From positions 1 to 64,000 of the IMG/VR virus record IMGVR_UViG_3300028840_005911: 64,000 bases of DNA. One strand, 5' to 3'. Made by a program: the position numbers and the translations under genes. The notes under the pieces were generated by a model that did no database searches, was not told where the DNA came from, and saw nothing but the letters and a program-made list of their open reading frames with translations. Positions 42,128 to 58,278 of this stretch are shown piece after piece (position 1 is the stretch's first letter; each line of letters begins with the position of its first letter). The stretch is from a virus.

Positions 42128-42537
42128 CAGACCACCGTGCCTGCATCAATGTATCCGTTGTCGTTTAGCCACTCATAGAGGCCACGCTTCACCGCGCTGT
42201 ACGTCTTCTCCACGTACACCGTCAGATCCCCGTGTGTCGAGTGGTTGATTACAACTGCGGAGTAATTAGGATCTGCTGACTTATCATCGAAAGTCACAGA
42301 GGGCTTCTCGGTCGTTGCAATAGCATCGTAATCGGCACCCTCAATCAAGACACCCGTATCCTTACCTACCGGCGTGTACCCAGCTTCCCAATTACCAGCA
42401 TTCGTGTTGCCGTAACTGAGGCGAAGTCGAAACTGAGCTTGTTCACTGTCATGCGTCATACGCACGAGCTTAACCTCACCATAATCCGATGAGGCCAGGT
42501 CACCAGTCGGTACTGGAGTAGTAAGATCCCAAGGCAT
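42127..42537 (-). CDS. Fibre-partner family protein, copy 4 (with insert)
   Basis: A 136-residue member of the four-copy family, start at ATG 42537 after AGGAGG. Shared words: PTGDLASSDYGEVKL at the N terminus, LSYGNTNAGNWEAGYTPVGK in the middle, GADYDAIAT, and TYSAVKRGLYEWLNDNGYID then AGTVV at the end. Compared with the ~100-residue copies it has about 30 extra residues between DYDAI and TYSAVK (SADPNYSAVVINHSTHGDL...). It follows the 932-residue collagen/beta-helix fibre by 12 bases. Confidence 0.87.
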   Translation of the reverse strand: MPWDLTTPVPTGDLASSDYGEVKLVRMTHDSEQAQFRLRLSYGNTNAGNWEAGYTPVGKDTGVLIEGADYDAIATTEKPSVTFDDKSADPNYSAVVINHSTHGDLTVYVEKTYSAVKRGLYEWLNDNGYIDAGTVV

Positions 42538-42549
42538 TCTATCCTCCTA

Positions 42550-50639
<8,090 letters not shown>

Positions 50640-50640
<1 letters not shown>

Positions 50641-50867
50641 TACTCAAATCCTATGTAGGCATCTATCTCAACCTGTACCAGGGCGGAGGCCTCCTGAAGA
50701 TTGACCGATCCGGTCTCCGATACCCCACGTCCTTGAAGGACAGCCCGGAGGAACTTGGTCTCGTTGTCCAGCCTGTTCGACTCCTCTTCGTAGTACTGGG
50801 CCATCGCCTGCTTGAGGTTCTGCAGGTTGGTATCCCGCTCGTCTTTGGTCGGTGGTACCTTGGCCAT
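50640..50867 (-). CDS. Small helical protein, unknown
   Basis: A 75-residue protein starting at ATG 50867, the base before the end of the sigma-factor gene. It is predicted helical: DERDTNLQNLKQAMAQYYEE, ESNRLDNETKFLRAVLQGRG, then a C-terminal helix LQEASALVQVEIDAYIGFE. It has no tag of the DELEKIA type. Its length and dense spacing suggest an assembly or structural helper between the internal-protein group and the fibre group. Family not recognised. Confidence 0.75.
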
Positions 50868-51626
50868 CTACATATACTTCTTCGCCTTGTTGGCGATTGA
50901 TTTCCTAAGTTTCGACACGGTAGAGGGGCTCACCCCCATCCGCTGTGCTATCTGACTGGGCTTCAGCTGGGGCTTTCCTCCGTACCCAATCGTGTACTCA
51001 TATACCAGGAGCTCTTTCGGTGTGAGCTCGTACCGAAGGATATTCAGCTTCTCCGCCTCTGGAGAAGGGGCTATAGAGGATGGGTCCGACTCCCACGCAG
51101 AAGACGTCAAAGTCCTCCTTCTCTCGTTCTCTAGACGCGCCACCTCAGCCTCGGACCACTTCAGATACTCTGCGAGCTCCTGAGTGTTAGGCTCCCTACC
51201 GAGCTGCTCATCGAGGATGGACTTCGCGTTGTCGAACTCGCCTACCTTGTAGAACCTGGTCTCCGACATCCTGACCGGGTTGCGGTAGGTAGCCATCCAC
51301 CTGTTGGCCTGCTTGAGGTTGGTGTCCACCCATGTTCCTAGTGCGGCTCCCCTGTTGGGATCGTAGGTCTCTACGGCCTTCAGGAACTGCTTGTTGAACT
51401 CGGCATGGATGGCGGCCGGCGGGATGTCGACGTCAACGGAGGATACCCATCGGTTGGCTCGAGAGCGCAGAAGGCCACGGAAGTTCTGGAGTAGTGGTCT
51501 CAGGTCGTCTGGTTGTCTGCCGCCCTGGTCCCACTGCTTCCAGAGATCGTAGTCCGCCTGCTGGCGGGGCTTCGAGAAGTCCGCAGCGGTCTTCTCGACA
51601 TCCTCTGTGACGAAGAGATCGAACAT
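50868..51626 (-). CDS. Sigma-70 family RNA polymerase sigma factor in the virion gene block
   Basis: A 252-residue protein with the domains of a group 3-type sigma factor. Region 2 covers about 70-120 (FNKQFLKAVETYDPNRGAAL, then GTWVDTNLKQANRWMATYRN), with the region 2.3/2.4-like Trp/Tyr-rich helix. A region 3-like segment spans about 125-170 (LDEQLGREPNTQELAEYLKW). Region 4 spans about 195-252 (LTPKELLVYEYTIGYGGKPQ), with the HTH LKPSQIAQRMGVSPSTVSKL. Region 1.1 is absent. The N terminus MFDLFVTEDVEKTAADF resembles the DELEKIA tag of the four neighbouring proteins. It would direct host polymerase to phage promoters. Its position suggests late synthesis and possibly virion delivery. Confidence 0.93.
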   Translation of the reverse strand: MFDLFVTEDVEKTAADFSKPRQQADYDLWKQWDQGGRQPDDLRPLLQNFRGLLRSRANRWVSSVDVDIPPAAIHAEFNKQFLKAVETYDPNRGAALGTWVDTNLKQANRWMATYRNPVRMSETRFYKVGEFDNAKSILDEQLGREPNTQELAEYLKWSEAEVARLENERRRTLTSSAWESDPSSIAPSPEAEKLNILRYELTPKELLVYEYTIGYGGKPQLKPSQIAQRMGVSPSTVSKLRKSIANKAKKYM

Positions 51627-51628
51627 GT

Positions 51629-52129
51629 CTACTTGAACTTCTGCTCAAACTTGTCACGGAACGCCTTGTTGTCGAACAACCGACCCAAATAGTCGGTATG
51701 CTTCTTCACGAATCCTCGAGTCACCTCCTCGGTGGGCTCTGGATCTTCATCAACCTGCGGCTCTTCCTTGCCGTCGCCCTGAGGCATTTCGTTGATGTTC
51801 GTCATCTCCTCAGCCTGCTTCTTGAGGTACTGTACCAACGGGTCTTCACTGTAGTTCATGACTCCTCCGATCTTTGGCAGCGAGCCTTTGTTTGATGGGA
51901 AACTGGGTGTCAGATCCTGAACGGTCGGCCCCTTCGGGTTGAGCTTCCCTACGGTCGGTGCCGGGCCAACCTCGGCGGCCTTCCTGGACTGGTTCAGCAG
52001 CCCCTTGGCCAAGGACTTGCTGTCCTGGGTAGGGAAGTTGGTGTGCATCCCCATGAATCCCTTCCTGAGGTCCTGCCCTCCCATGGAAGCTATCTTCTCG
52101 AGCTCGTCCAGTATAGCATTGGTGTCCAT
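51629..52129 (-). CDS. Tagged small protein, unknown (DELEKIA family)
   Basis: A 166-residue protein beginning MDTNAILDELEKIASMGGQD. The DELEKIAS segment matches the tags of the three preceding small proteins. The rest is Pro/Lys-rich and probably flexible (AEVGPAPTVGKLNPKGPTVQ), then QYLKKQAEEMTNINE and an acidic linker (EEPQVDEDPEPTEEV). It ends with a helix (HTDYLGRLFDNKAFRDKFEQ). No enzymatic motif is seen. A virion-internal or scaffold-associated protein is inferred from the shared tag and neighbours. Confidence 0.85.
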   Translation of the reverse strand: MDTNAILDELEKIASMGGQDLRKGFMGMHTNFPTQDSKSLAKGLLNQSRKAAEVGPAPTVGKLNPKGPTVQDLTPSFPSNKGSLPKIGGVMNYSEDPLVQYLKKQAEEMTNINEMPQGDGKEEPQVDEDPEPTEEVTRGFVKKHTDYLGRLFDNKAFRDKFEQKFK

Positions 52130-52130
52130 C

Positions 52131-52331
52131 TTAATGTCCTATGATGACTTCGGGCTCATCTTCCGGAAGGAACGGAGGATAGTAAGTGCTCGGCTCCTCG
52201 TCCTGGGTCAGCCTGGACGAGTACGGCTTACCGTCCCTCTTGTAGTCCTTCCCCTCCTTCTCCCGCTTCTCCTTCTCAGAGATTTGGGAGAGCTCATCGA
52301 AGAATGCCCCGGTCTGGTCTTTGAAGTTCAT
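52131..52331 (-). CDS. Tagged small charged protein (DELEKIA family)
   Basis: A 66-residue protein: MNFKDQTGAFFDELSQISEK contains the family tag in variant form (AFFDELSQIS). It is followed by a highly charged segment (EKREKEGKDYKRDGKPYSSR) and an acidic Pro/Tyr-rich tail (STYYPPFLPEDEPEVIIGH). Too short and low in complexity for an enzyme; likely disordered beyond the tag helix. Its start overlaps the preceding gene's stop by four bases. Confidence 0.8.
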   Translation of the reverse strand: MNFKDQTGAFFDELSQISEKEKREKEGKDYKRDGKPYSSRLTQDEEPSTYYPPFLPEDEPEVIIGH

Positions 52332-52780
52332 ACCTGCGTCTTCCCCTCTTTGAAGGCCTTGATATGCTTACAGTCGTACCCCGGAGTCACGCTACCCTTG
52401 AACTTCCAGTCGTTGCAGGTACATCCCAGTCGGCCCGGAAGTTGAACGATCTCGTACCGCTTCCCCTTACCAACTGAGCTCGTGACCTTACCCAGGGTCT
52501 TACCCTTGGCCAGATTATGCAAAGACTCCGCATGGAGAATCAGCTTCTTGTCCGCCTCCGGGTGCTTCTTGAGCATGTCTAAGAACGGTTTGGATGTGAC
52601 GTGCTTGGCGAACTTGTCCCACTTCTCTTTGCCTGCCTTCGGGGAGAAGTGATACTCAACCCTTCTGGTAGACTTTGCCTTCTCACCCCGAAAGATATCC
52701 GCGATGCCTCTGAAGACATCCTTGAGGCCCGATATCTTCTCCAGCTCGTCGCTGAAGGCATGTAGGGTTATCTCGTTCAC
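52328..52780 (-). CDS. Tagged protein with SWIM-type zinc finger (DELEKIA family)
   Basis: A 150-residue protein, start at GTG 52780 overlapping the previous stop (GTGA). The tag is HAFSDELEKISG at residues 8-19. The C terminus has GRLGCTCNDWKFKGSVTPGY then DCKHIKAF: C120-x-C122 and C137-x-H139, the CxC...CxH signature of SWIM domains, which bind DNA or proteins. The middle is basic and helical (VEYHFSPKAGKEKWDKFAKH, LDMLKKHPEADKKLILHAES). A DNA-associated internal protein is plausible. Confidence 0.88.
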   Translation of the reverse strand: MNEITLHAFSDELEKISGLKDVFRGIADIFRGEKAKSTRRVEYHFSPKAGKEKWDKFAKHVTSKPFLDMLKKHPEADKKLILHAESLHNLAKGKTLGKVTSSVGKGKRYEIVQLPGRLGCTCNDWKFKGSVTPGYDCKHIKAFKEGKTQV

Positions 52781-53022
52781 ATCCCGCTCTGTTTCCTGAT
52801 TCGCCTTCCCAGAAGCCAGTCCTGAAATGCCTGCTCACCTGTGATCGCGGTGGCCCCGCCGGCACCGAGGAGAGCGGGAACCTTCCAGTGCTTTGCGATG
52901 GCTCCTCCAGGAATCTTCCCGGCAATCTCCTTGGTGGCCCTCAGGGCTGCTCCCACTGGTGCTTGGGCAATCTTCTCGAGCTCGTCAAAGAAGGCAAGCT
53001 TCTCATGTACCGAGTAATCCAC
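52777..53022 (-). CDS. Tagged small protein with hydrophobic centre (DELEKIA family)
   Basis: An 81-residue protein starting at GTG 53022 after GGAGGTCAGCC. The start overlaps the hub gene's 3' end by 20 bases. The N-terminal tag is KLAFFDELEKIAQA at residues 8-21. A basic Gly/Ala-rich part follows (VGAALRATKEIAGKIPGGAI), then a moderately hydrophobic segment (VPALLGAGGATAITG), and the end is basic (WLLGRRIRKQSG). It could interact with membrane or nucleic acid. It is the first of the tag-bearing genes after the tail hub gene. Confidence 0.82.
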   Translation of the reverse strand: MDYSVHEKLAFFDELEKIAQAPVGAALRATKEIAGKIPGGAIAKHWKVPALLGAGGATAITGEQAFQDWLLGRRIRKQSGM

Positions 53023-56000
53023 GGCTGACCTCCAACTCTCTTACGTAGTTGAGGACCCTTGCCCGTGATCTTCCACGGGGGTCCAAATGCTGAGGTATCT
53101 CAACGTTTTCCTGCCTTCTCCCTCGTGGGATGATCGGCTTCAAGGTGCCTTCTGGTAGGTCGCCGAGGGCATTGTCCCCAGCCACCATCCTACCATCATC
53201 GGCTAACCTCACATTAGTATTGTAGTCTCCGAAGGCCCTAGAATGGAACCCTTCTACCATAGTCTCAGTGTCAGCCACCTCTCCCCCCGAGAACTCAAGG
53301 TTCTGACTCCCAAGGACCTCTACCAAGTTGGCTATCGGGCGGGTGGTGAACTGTTGGATGAACTCGTGGACGTCGAGGTCCCTCTCCTTGTAGATGCTGT
53401 ACACAGCCGCCAGGCCATCTATGGCCTTCTCGAGGGTATCAACATCTACGTCCAGGACGGTGACCGTGGTCCCGTCATCAGTCTGTACCTCCTGCTCGTT
53501 GACTCCTGCATAGATGTTCTTGGTCTTGTCGTAGTTGCTCCGGATGCTGGAATCGTACCCTTCGGTGTTGACCTGGTCCGCTAGATTGTCCTCGTACAGC
53601 GACTCGTCATCGGTAATGGCGCGGGTGCCTAAGAGAGGGAGGTAGACCTTCTCACTGATGTTCTCTTTCCACCAGACATCCGAATACCAGCCGGGCATCA
53701 GCGCGTCTTCGATGGCAATGTTGGACCTGACAAACTCTCCGGTACCGATGAAGTACTCGACAGTTACGGTGAGACTGTCCGGGACACTGATATAGTTCTT
53801 GTCGGGGTCTGTGCTGATGCCATCGAATTCCTCAGAGCTTACACCGATGTTTTTTGCGCTGATACGGGATACCCTGGTTGTGCTCTGAGAGGCTTCCACT
53901 GAAGATACCTTGCCACTGATCTTCCCGACCCTGATCTTGATGCCCGTATTCAGGCTGTCCGTGAGGTACATGAGGAGCAGATTCTCGAGCTGCTTTCTGC
54001 GATTTCCTCCTGCCCTAAGATTCCTGGACATCTCGACCGGGTACATGACGATCTTCCTTCGTCGCTTCCCCACCTTCTCTCTGGTCAGTACACCGAGGAA
54101 CTCGTCGTCTACTCCTCTGTGAGTTCTGCAGTGAGTGTAGTTGACCGATGTCAAACCACCTGACTGGCTGAGATTGTGGACCAAGGAGTGTACCTTACCG
54201 ATGAACTGAGTAGGTCTCAGCTCTCTGCCGAGTTCTATCTCCATCGGCTTCCTGACTTCAGTCGGGAGCACAGGCTTGTCAATGATGAGCCCTGGGAATC
54301 CGATCACCATGTTCGGATTGAAGTAGGTCTGGGCGCTCATCGTTCTCGAGGCCCACCTGTGGAGATAGAACTGGAAGTGGGCCAGACGCTGAATATATCC
54401 GACCTTCCCTGCCTGGAAAAATTGGTCTTCCCGTCCACGCTCCTTGGCCGCCTTGGTGGCCCATCTGTGACCGCTGGTAACCCACTCGAACTTCGGCACG
54501 ATACCGGAATGCGTCTCGTGGGGAAGGATCACCCTGTGGCCATAGTTCATCGTAGCGTACAGTGTCTTTCCCTGCGTATCCCTGATGCTGGGAGCGAAGT
54601 ACTTCCTTGCCAGGAGCTTGGACCCCCTACCTCCGGCTATGAACCCGAGCCCGCTGTGGCAACTCAGCCTAGTGACCTCCCGCATGAAGTTCCGGCTGTA
54701 GCTGAAATTGTATATCTGGTCCGGGAACAACACATTGCACCGTGGTGGGGCAACGAAGAATGTCTCAGGCAACACAAGCTGGTTGTACATGTGCGTGCCA
54801 ACCTCCACACTGGTTGACACTCTTCTCCTATTTCTACCGGATGACACCTCGTTGGAGATGTCGTTGATAGCCTTTATAGCCCCACCTTCGTACCCATTAC
54901 TTGTCTTCGCTCCACCGATCTTCTCATTTATGGCCGCTGCGGACGTTAGGATTTCTGAAACAGGACTAGCCGGTATAGCCCCTATGGCCGCATCAATATA
55001 CCCCTTGGCCTCCTCAATCTTGCTCTTGACTCTGGATACGTCCGATGTTCTTACAGATCGCAAGTTCTCATTGGCCACATCCACAGCTATGCTTGCAAAA
55101 TTGAGTTGTCTCTCCACACCTTTGAACGTCTCTCCGGGGTCGTCGAGATTCACCTTCTCGTTCATAGTGTAGGCCGCCTCAAGATTGTCGTAGGCATCCC
55201 CAAGGTTCTTAATGACTATCTTCCCTGCTGCAGTGTCGCTGAAAATGGCTGTGGTTGTGCTGACTCTCTTAGACCTCGGAGGGGCCAAGTAAGGAGCCGG
55301 GTTCGGGTAGATATCGTGGAAGATGTAACGGCCGACGTGCCTGAGAATGTCCCTGAAAGAGATGAGGTTGCCCATAGAGGACATTCCAGACCTGATCCAA
55401 TCCCTGAAGGCCTTGGCTGCATAGATCCTCGTTGAGGTCTTATCCTCCTCAACCGCACCCAACATCCCCAGGATGTTGTACCGGAGCTCGGCCAGGGTGA
55501 AGAGCTCGTTCACTCCAGAGTATCCCCGTCCAGATACCGGCCTGACTCCGCCCACCGCCTCGAGCAGGTGGATGAGGCCTCCGAGGAGACCCTTGGTCTG
55601 GCTATATTCCTGACTCTTCGGCCGGGAATTGAGCAGCTGAGAGATGACCCACTTATGCCCGCCGGCGATGTTGTCGAACAGGCCAGATCCTGCCCCCACA
55701 AAGTTCTGAGACCTGTCAGTGAGAGCATCGCCGCCGACCGAATAGTCCGCATACCACTGGTAGCAGGTGTCCCAGTAGATAGACCAGTCCATACACTGCA
55801 GGACGAGCTGGCGTTCATTTGCACCCCTGACGTATTGGTAGCCTATCACCTCACCGCCGAAGATGAGCTTGTAGCTTTCGTCTGCCGCTTCTATCCTATT
55901 CAACACGTTGCGGTCCTGAATCTGATTATTCTCGAGCTGCTTAAAGAAGGTCAGATCCTGCTCGGAGAGCGTGTTGTCCAGGGCAAACAGGTGAACCAGG

Positions 56001-56152
56001 GTCCTGGGTAGCATCTCAGTGGCTGTGTCGGTCGGGATGATCTGGATGGCAGATGTCACCGGCTGGCTAGGGGCAATATTGATCTGTGCCGATATTGCCG
56101 GCACCTCTATACCTTCCATGAACAGCCTGAGGCCGAGTGGTGCTGCTTTCAT
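53003..56152 (-). CDS. Baseplate hub protein (gp27/gpD-like)
   Basis: A 1049-residue protein. Early beta modules carry FGGEVIGYQYVRGANERQLV (about 98-117) followed by LQCMDW, the look of the first hub domain, in which a G-x-V-x-x-(Y) strand precedes a LxCxD strand. A large helical insert follows (about 180-430). FPDQIYNFSYSRNFMREVTR (about 476-495) and later YIQRLAHFQFYLHRWASRTM, AQTYFNPNMVIGFPGLIIDK (about 586-628) match the ring domain of hub proteins (R-x-x, then FNPxxVxGxPGxV). It would form the tail-tip hub that carries the spike. The gene follows the 638-residue tail protein, overlapping it by four bases. Confidence 0.85.
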   Translation of the reverse strand: MKAAPLGLRLFMEGIEVPAISAQINIAPSQPVTSAIQIIPTDTATEMLPRTLVHLFALDNTLSEQDLTFFKQLENNQIQDRNVLNRIEAADESYKLIFGGEVIGYQYVRGANERQLVLQCMDWSIYWDTCYQWYADYSVGGDALTDRSQNFVGAGSGLFDNIAGGHKWVISQLLNSRPKSQEYSQTKGLLGGLIHLLEAVGGVRPVSGRGYSGVNELFTLAELRYNILGMLGAVEEDKTSTRIYAAKAFRDWIRSGMSSMGNLISFRDILRHVGRYIFHDIYPNPAPYLAPPRSKRVSTTTAIFSDTAAGKIVIKNLGDAYDNLEAAYTMNEKVNLDDPGETFKGVERQLNFASIAVDVANENLRSVRTSDVSRVKSKIEEAKGYIDAAIGAIPASPVSEILTSAAAINEKIGGAKTSNGYEGGAIKAINDISNEVSSGRNRRRVSTSVEVGTHMYNQLVLPETFFVAPPRCNVLFPDQIYNFSYSRNFMREVTRLSCHSGLGFIAGGRGSKLLARKYFAPSIRDTQGKTLYATMNYGHRVILPHETHSGIVPKFEWVTSGHRWATKAAKERGREDQFFQAGKVGYIQRLAHFQFYLHRWASRTMSAQTYFNPNMVIGFPGLIIDKPVLPTEVRKPMEIELGRELRPTQFIGKVHSLVHNLSQSGGLTSVNYTHCRTHRGVDDEFLGVLTREKVGKRRRKIVMYPVEMSRNLRAGGNRRKQLENLLLMYLTDSLNTGIKIRVGKISGKVSSVEASQSTTRVSRISAKNIGVSSEEFDGISTDPDKNYISVPDSLTVTVEYFIGTGEFVRSNIAIEDALMPGWYSDVWWKENISEKVYLPLLGTRAITDDESLYEDNLADQVNTEGYDSSIRSNYDKTKNIYAGVNEQEVQTDDGTTVTVLDVDVDTLEKAIDGLAAVYSIYKERDLDVHEFIQQFTTRPIANLVEVLGSQNLEFSGGEVADTETMVEGFHSRAFGDYNTNVRLADDGRMVAGDNALGDLPEGTLKPIIPRGRRQENVEIPQHLDPRGRSRARVLNYVRELEVSRGLLGT

Positions 56153-58065
56153 ACGACAGGCTCGATTTCTACATCTACGTCGTCACGGCCACGGATACCC
56201 TGGGTATCTTCACTGGTCTGGTACCCATCCCCGAGAACCGCCTTGAGGATAGCAAGAATCTCTTCCGGACTTCTAGCCTGCGAGCTCGCGACTCCGGTGC
56301 CGTATGTCTGCGCCAGCTCCGTGCCTTGGACATCTGAACCCTCTGGGGCGGCGTCACTCGATCCGAAGACCTCATCCAGAGTATCAAACTGTGAGACATC
56401 CGTCACGGCGCTGTAGTCGTCATCCTCGTACACCGGCTCGAAGTTCAGGGAGTTGGGCCTGTCCGCATTGGGGACGTACGTGTTCGAGTTGTACACGTCT
56501 CCGAGCCCGGCCGGGGATGGGTCCGGAGACAGAGCGGTGATCTCCTGAAGCTTGCTGCTCAGAGAGCTCTGGAATGTCAACCCCGCCGACCCGGCATTCG
56601 CCCCTAGGTAGTTTTTTGTCTCAGGTCCCTTGTTGCCCGGAGCCAGATATTTGTAGAGGTTCTTGTAGCTGTTGACCGTCTGCGTGGCAGCGTCATAGTA
56701 TACGCCAAGCTGGAAAGTTTGTAGGATGGTTCCGGCCGGATCCCCAAGAAGCTGGTTGGTGAAGGCTGCCCCCGAAGTTATCATGGCAAACCCTGTCTTG
56801 ATCCCGTCGACCACATCTCCCACTGTATCCAGAACACCTAACTTCTCGGCGAGAGTGTTCCACAGAGCGAGCGCCTCTTGTTCCTTGGTAACGGCAGCCA
56901 CCCTCTTTGCAGCCCGAGCCTCGAGCTCGGCAAGTTGTGACGTTGTCAGAAGATCTGCTAGTTTACTCGGTTGCTGCGCCAGGGGGTACTCATCGGTGTT
57001 ATCACTCTTGAACCCTCTGATGATATTCGGCACCAAGAACTCCGGGTCCCTCGGCATCCTGAGTTTAACCGACCCGGTCAGTGTCTCCAGATTCCCTGTC
57101 GCGGAGTCGTAGGCATCATACTCGAACGTGCTTCCAAGACTCCCACCGGCTACTTGAGCCGCACCAACAGATGTGAAATACCCAGCGATTCCTATCGGCA
57201 TCCTCACCGCCCGACCGCTGATGACATCATGGGCGGAATCCACCAGACCGCCCAGCTTGGACTTGGCATCGTTGATACCTCTCGCAACGTTCTTGATAAG
57301 ACCCCCGGTCTGGCCGAACGACTTCTTTAGGTTCTCGAACCTGACGTCTGCCGTAGTCGACGAGTACTTGTCCCTGGCCTGTGCAAGCTGCTGGTTCAGG
57401 ACCGCCACATTTGGAGAATCATTTAGATACCCTGGGAACCTGACGTCCCCGATGTTCGTGTAATCGAAGTAGTTCGTCACGAACATGGTCAGAGAAAATG
57501 AGATCAGGTTTGGGGCTTCGGCATTATCAGACGCCTGGGCCTGGACCGGGTACCCTTCGATCACGATGGAGTCGTAGGAGATATATGCCCTGGCGTTCCT
57601 CTGGACAAGCTTCGTGCCCCGAAAGTACTTCTCGTAGTTGTCCCAGAACTGAGCCCTCCAGTTGAAGTCCTCTGAGCTCACCAGGACGCCCTGGAAGGTA
57701 GTGAACCTGGGCTTCTCCCCGTAAAAGTAGATGTACGGAAGGCCAAAGGTGTCGATGATCTGGGTCTTCTCTTGCCTGACGTCCTCGACCGCCTGAAGGA
57801 TGAAGTCGGAGTACTCATTTACCAGGCCGGTCTCAGATTCGTAAGATCGCTGATCCACAACCTCACTCTCCGACACCAGAGGGATATAGTCCCCGCTCGC
57901 GTCAATCACGCTCAGAGAAGAGTAGGTGTCTTCCTTGATCTGGATCCCACGATAAGGTCTTCGAACTGCTATATCGCTCCCTTTTTCGGCCGCACTCTTC
58001 TGGATATTAGCTCCACGCTCCTTGGACTTCTCGTCTATGGAATCTGTTCGGAGGAATAGGAACAT
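56149..58065 (-). CDS. Tail/baseplate structural protein, unknown family
   Basis: A 638-residue protein with GGGGAGGTAACAG before ATG. The N-terminal ~190 residues are well ordered (YIYFYGEKPRFTTFQGVLVS, FNWRAQFWDNYEKYFRGTKL, then ISYDSIVIEGYPVQAQA). The strand order and the Y-F-Y-G/W-x-x-F pattern recall tail proteins that terminate the tube near the hub, but I cannot name it. The middle is helical (AELEARAAKRVAAVTKEQEA). The last ~100 residues are acidic and likely flexible. Its position between the tape measure and hub genes supports a tube-end or hub-collar role. Confidence 0.85.
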   Translation of the reverse strand: MFLFLRTDSIDEKSKERGANIQKSAAEKGSDIAVRRPYRGIQIKEDTYSSLSVIDASGDYIPLVSESEVVDQRSYESETGLVNEYSDFILQAVEDVRQEKTQIIDTFGLPYIYFYGEKPRFTTFQGVLVSSEDFNWRAQFWDNYEKYFRGTKLVQRNARAYISYDSIVIEGYPVQAQASDNAEAPNLISFSLTMFVTNYFDYTNIGDVRFPGYLNDSPNVAVLNQQLAQARDKYSSTTADVRFENLKKSFGQTGGLIKNVARGINDAKSKLGGLVDSAHDVISGRAVRMPIGIAGYFTSVGAAQVAGGSLGSTFEYDAYDSATGNLETLTGSVKLRMPRDPEFLVPNIIRGFKSDNTDEYPLAQQPSKLADLLTTSQLAELEARAAKRVAAVTKEQEALALWNTLAEKLGVLDTVGDVVDGIKTGFAMITSGAAFTNQLLGDPAGTILQTFQLGVYYDAATQTVNSYKNLYKYLAPGNKGPETKNYLGANAGSAGLTFQSSLSSKLQEITALSPDPSPAGLGDVYNSNTYVPNADRPNSLNFEPVYEDDDYSAVTDVSQFDTLDEVFGSSDAAPEGSDVQGTELAQTYGTGVASSQARSPEEILAILKAVLGDGYQTSEDTQGIRGRDDVDVEIEPVV

Positions 58066-58068
58066 CTG

Positions 58069-58278
58069 TTACCTCCCCTGGTATAGTGGTCGAGTAACGA
58101 AGTCCCGGAACTTCCTGTTCACGTCCGCGCCCCTGTCCTCTCCGGTGATGATGCTGCTGAGCTCCCCATGGATGAGATGTAGAAAGACGTCATCGACTGA
58201 GATCCTGTCTATGGCACGCAGCCTGACCCGGACCCCGTCGATGGTATTGATCGTGACCTCTTCTTCTTGTCTAGCCAT
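58069..58278 (-). CDS. Small protein between tape measure and tail-tip genes
   Basis: A 69-residue protein overlapping the tape measure stop (TGATG). EEEVTINTIDGVRVRLRAID is strand-rich; SVDDVFLHLIHGELSSIITG is helical; the end is basic (NRKFRDFVTRPLYQGR). No homologue is recognised. In many tailed phages a tiny gene at this place encodes a tail tip or chaperone-like component; here it is inferred only from position. Confidence 0.78.
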   Translation of the reverse strand: MARQEEEVTINTIDGVRVRLRAIDRISVDDVFLHLIHGELSSIITGEDRGADVNRKFRDFVTRPLYQGR

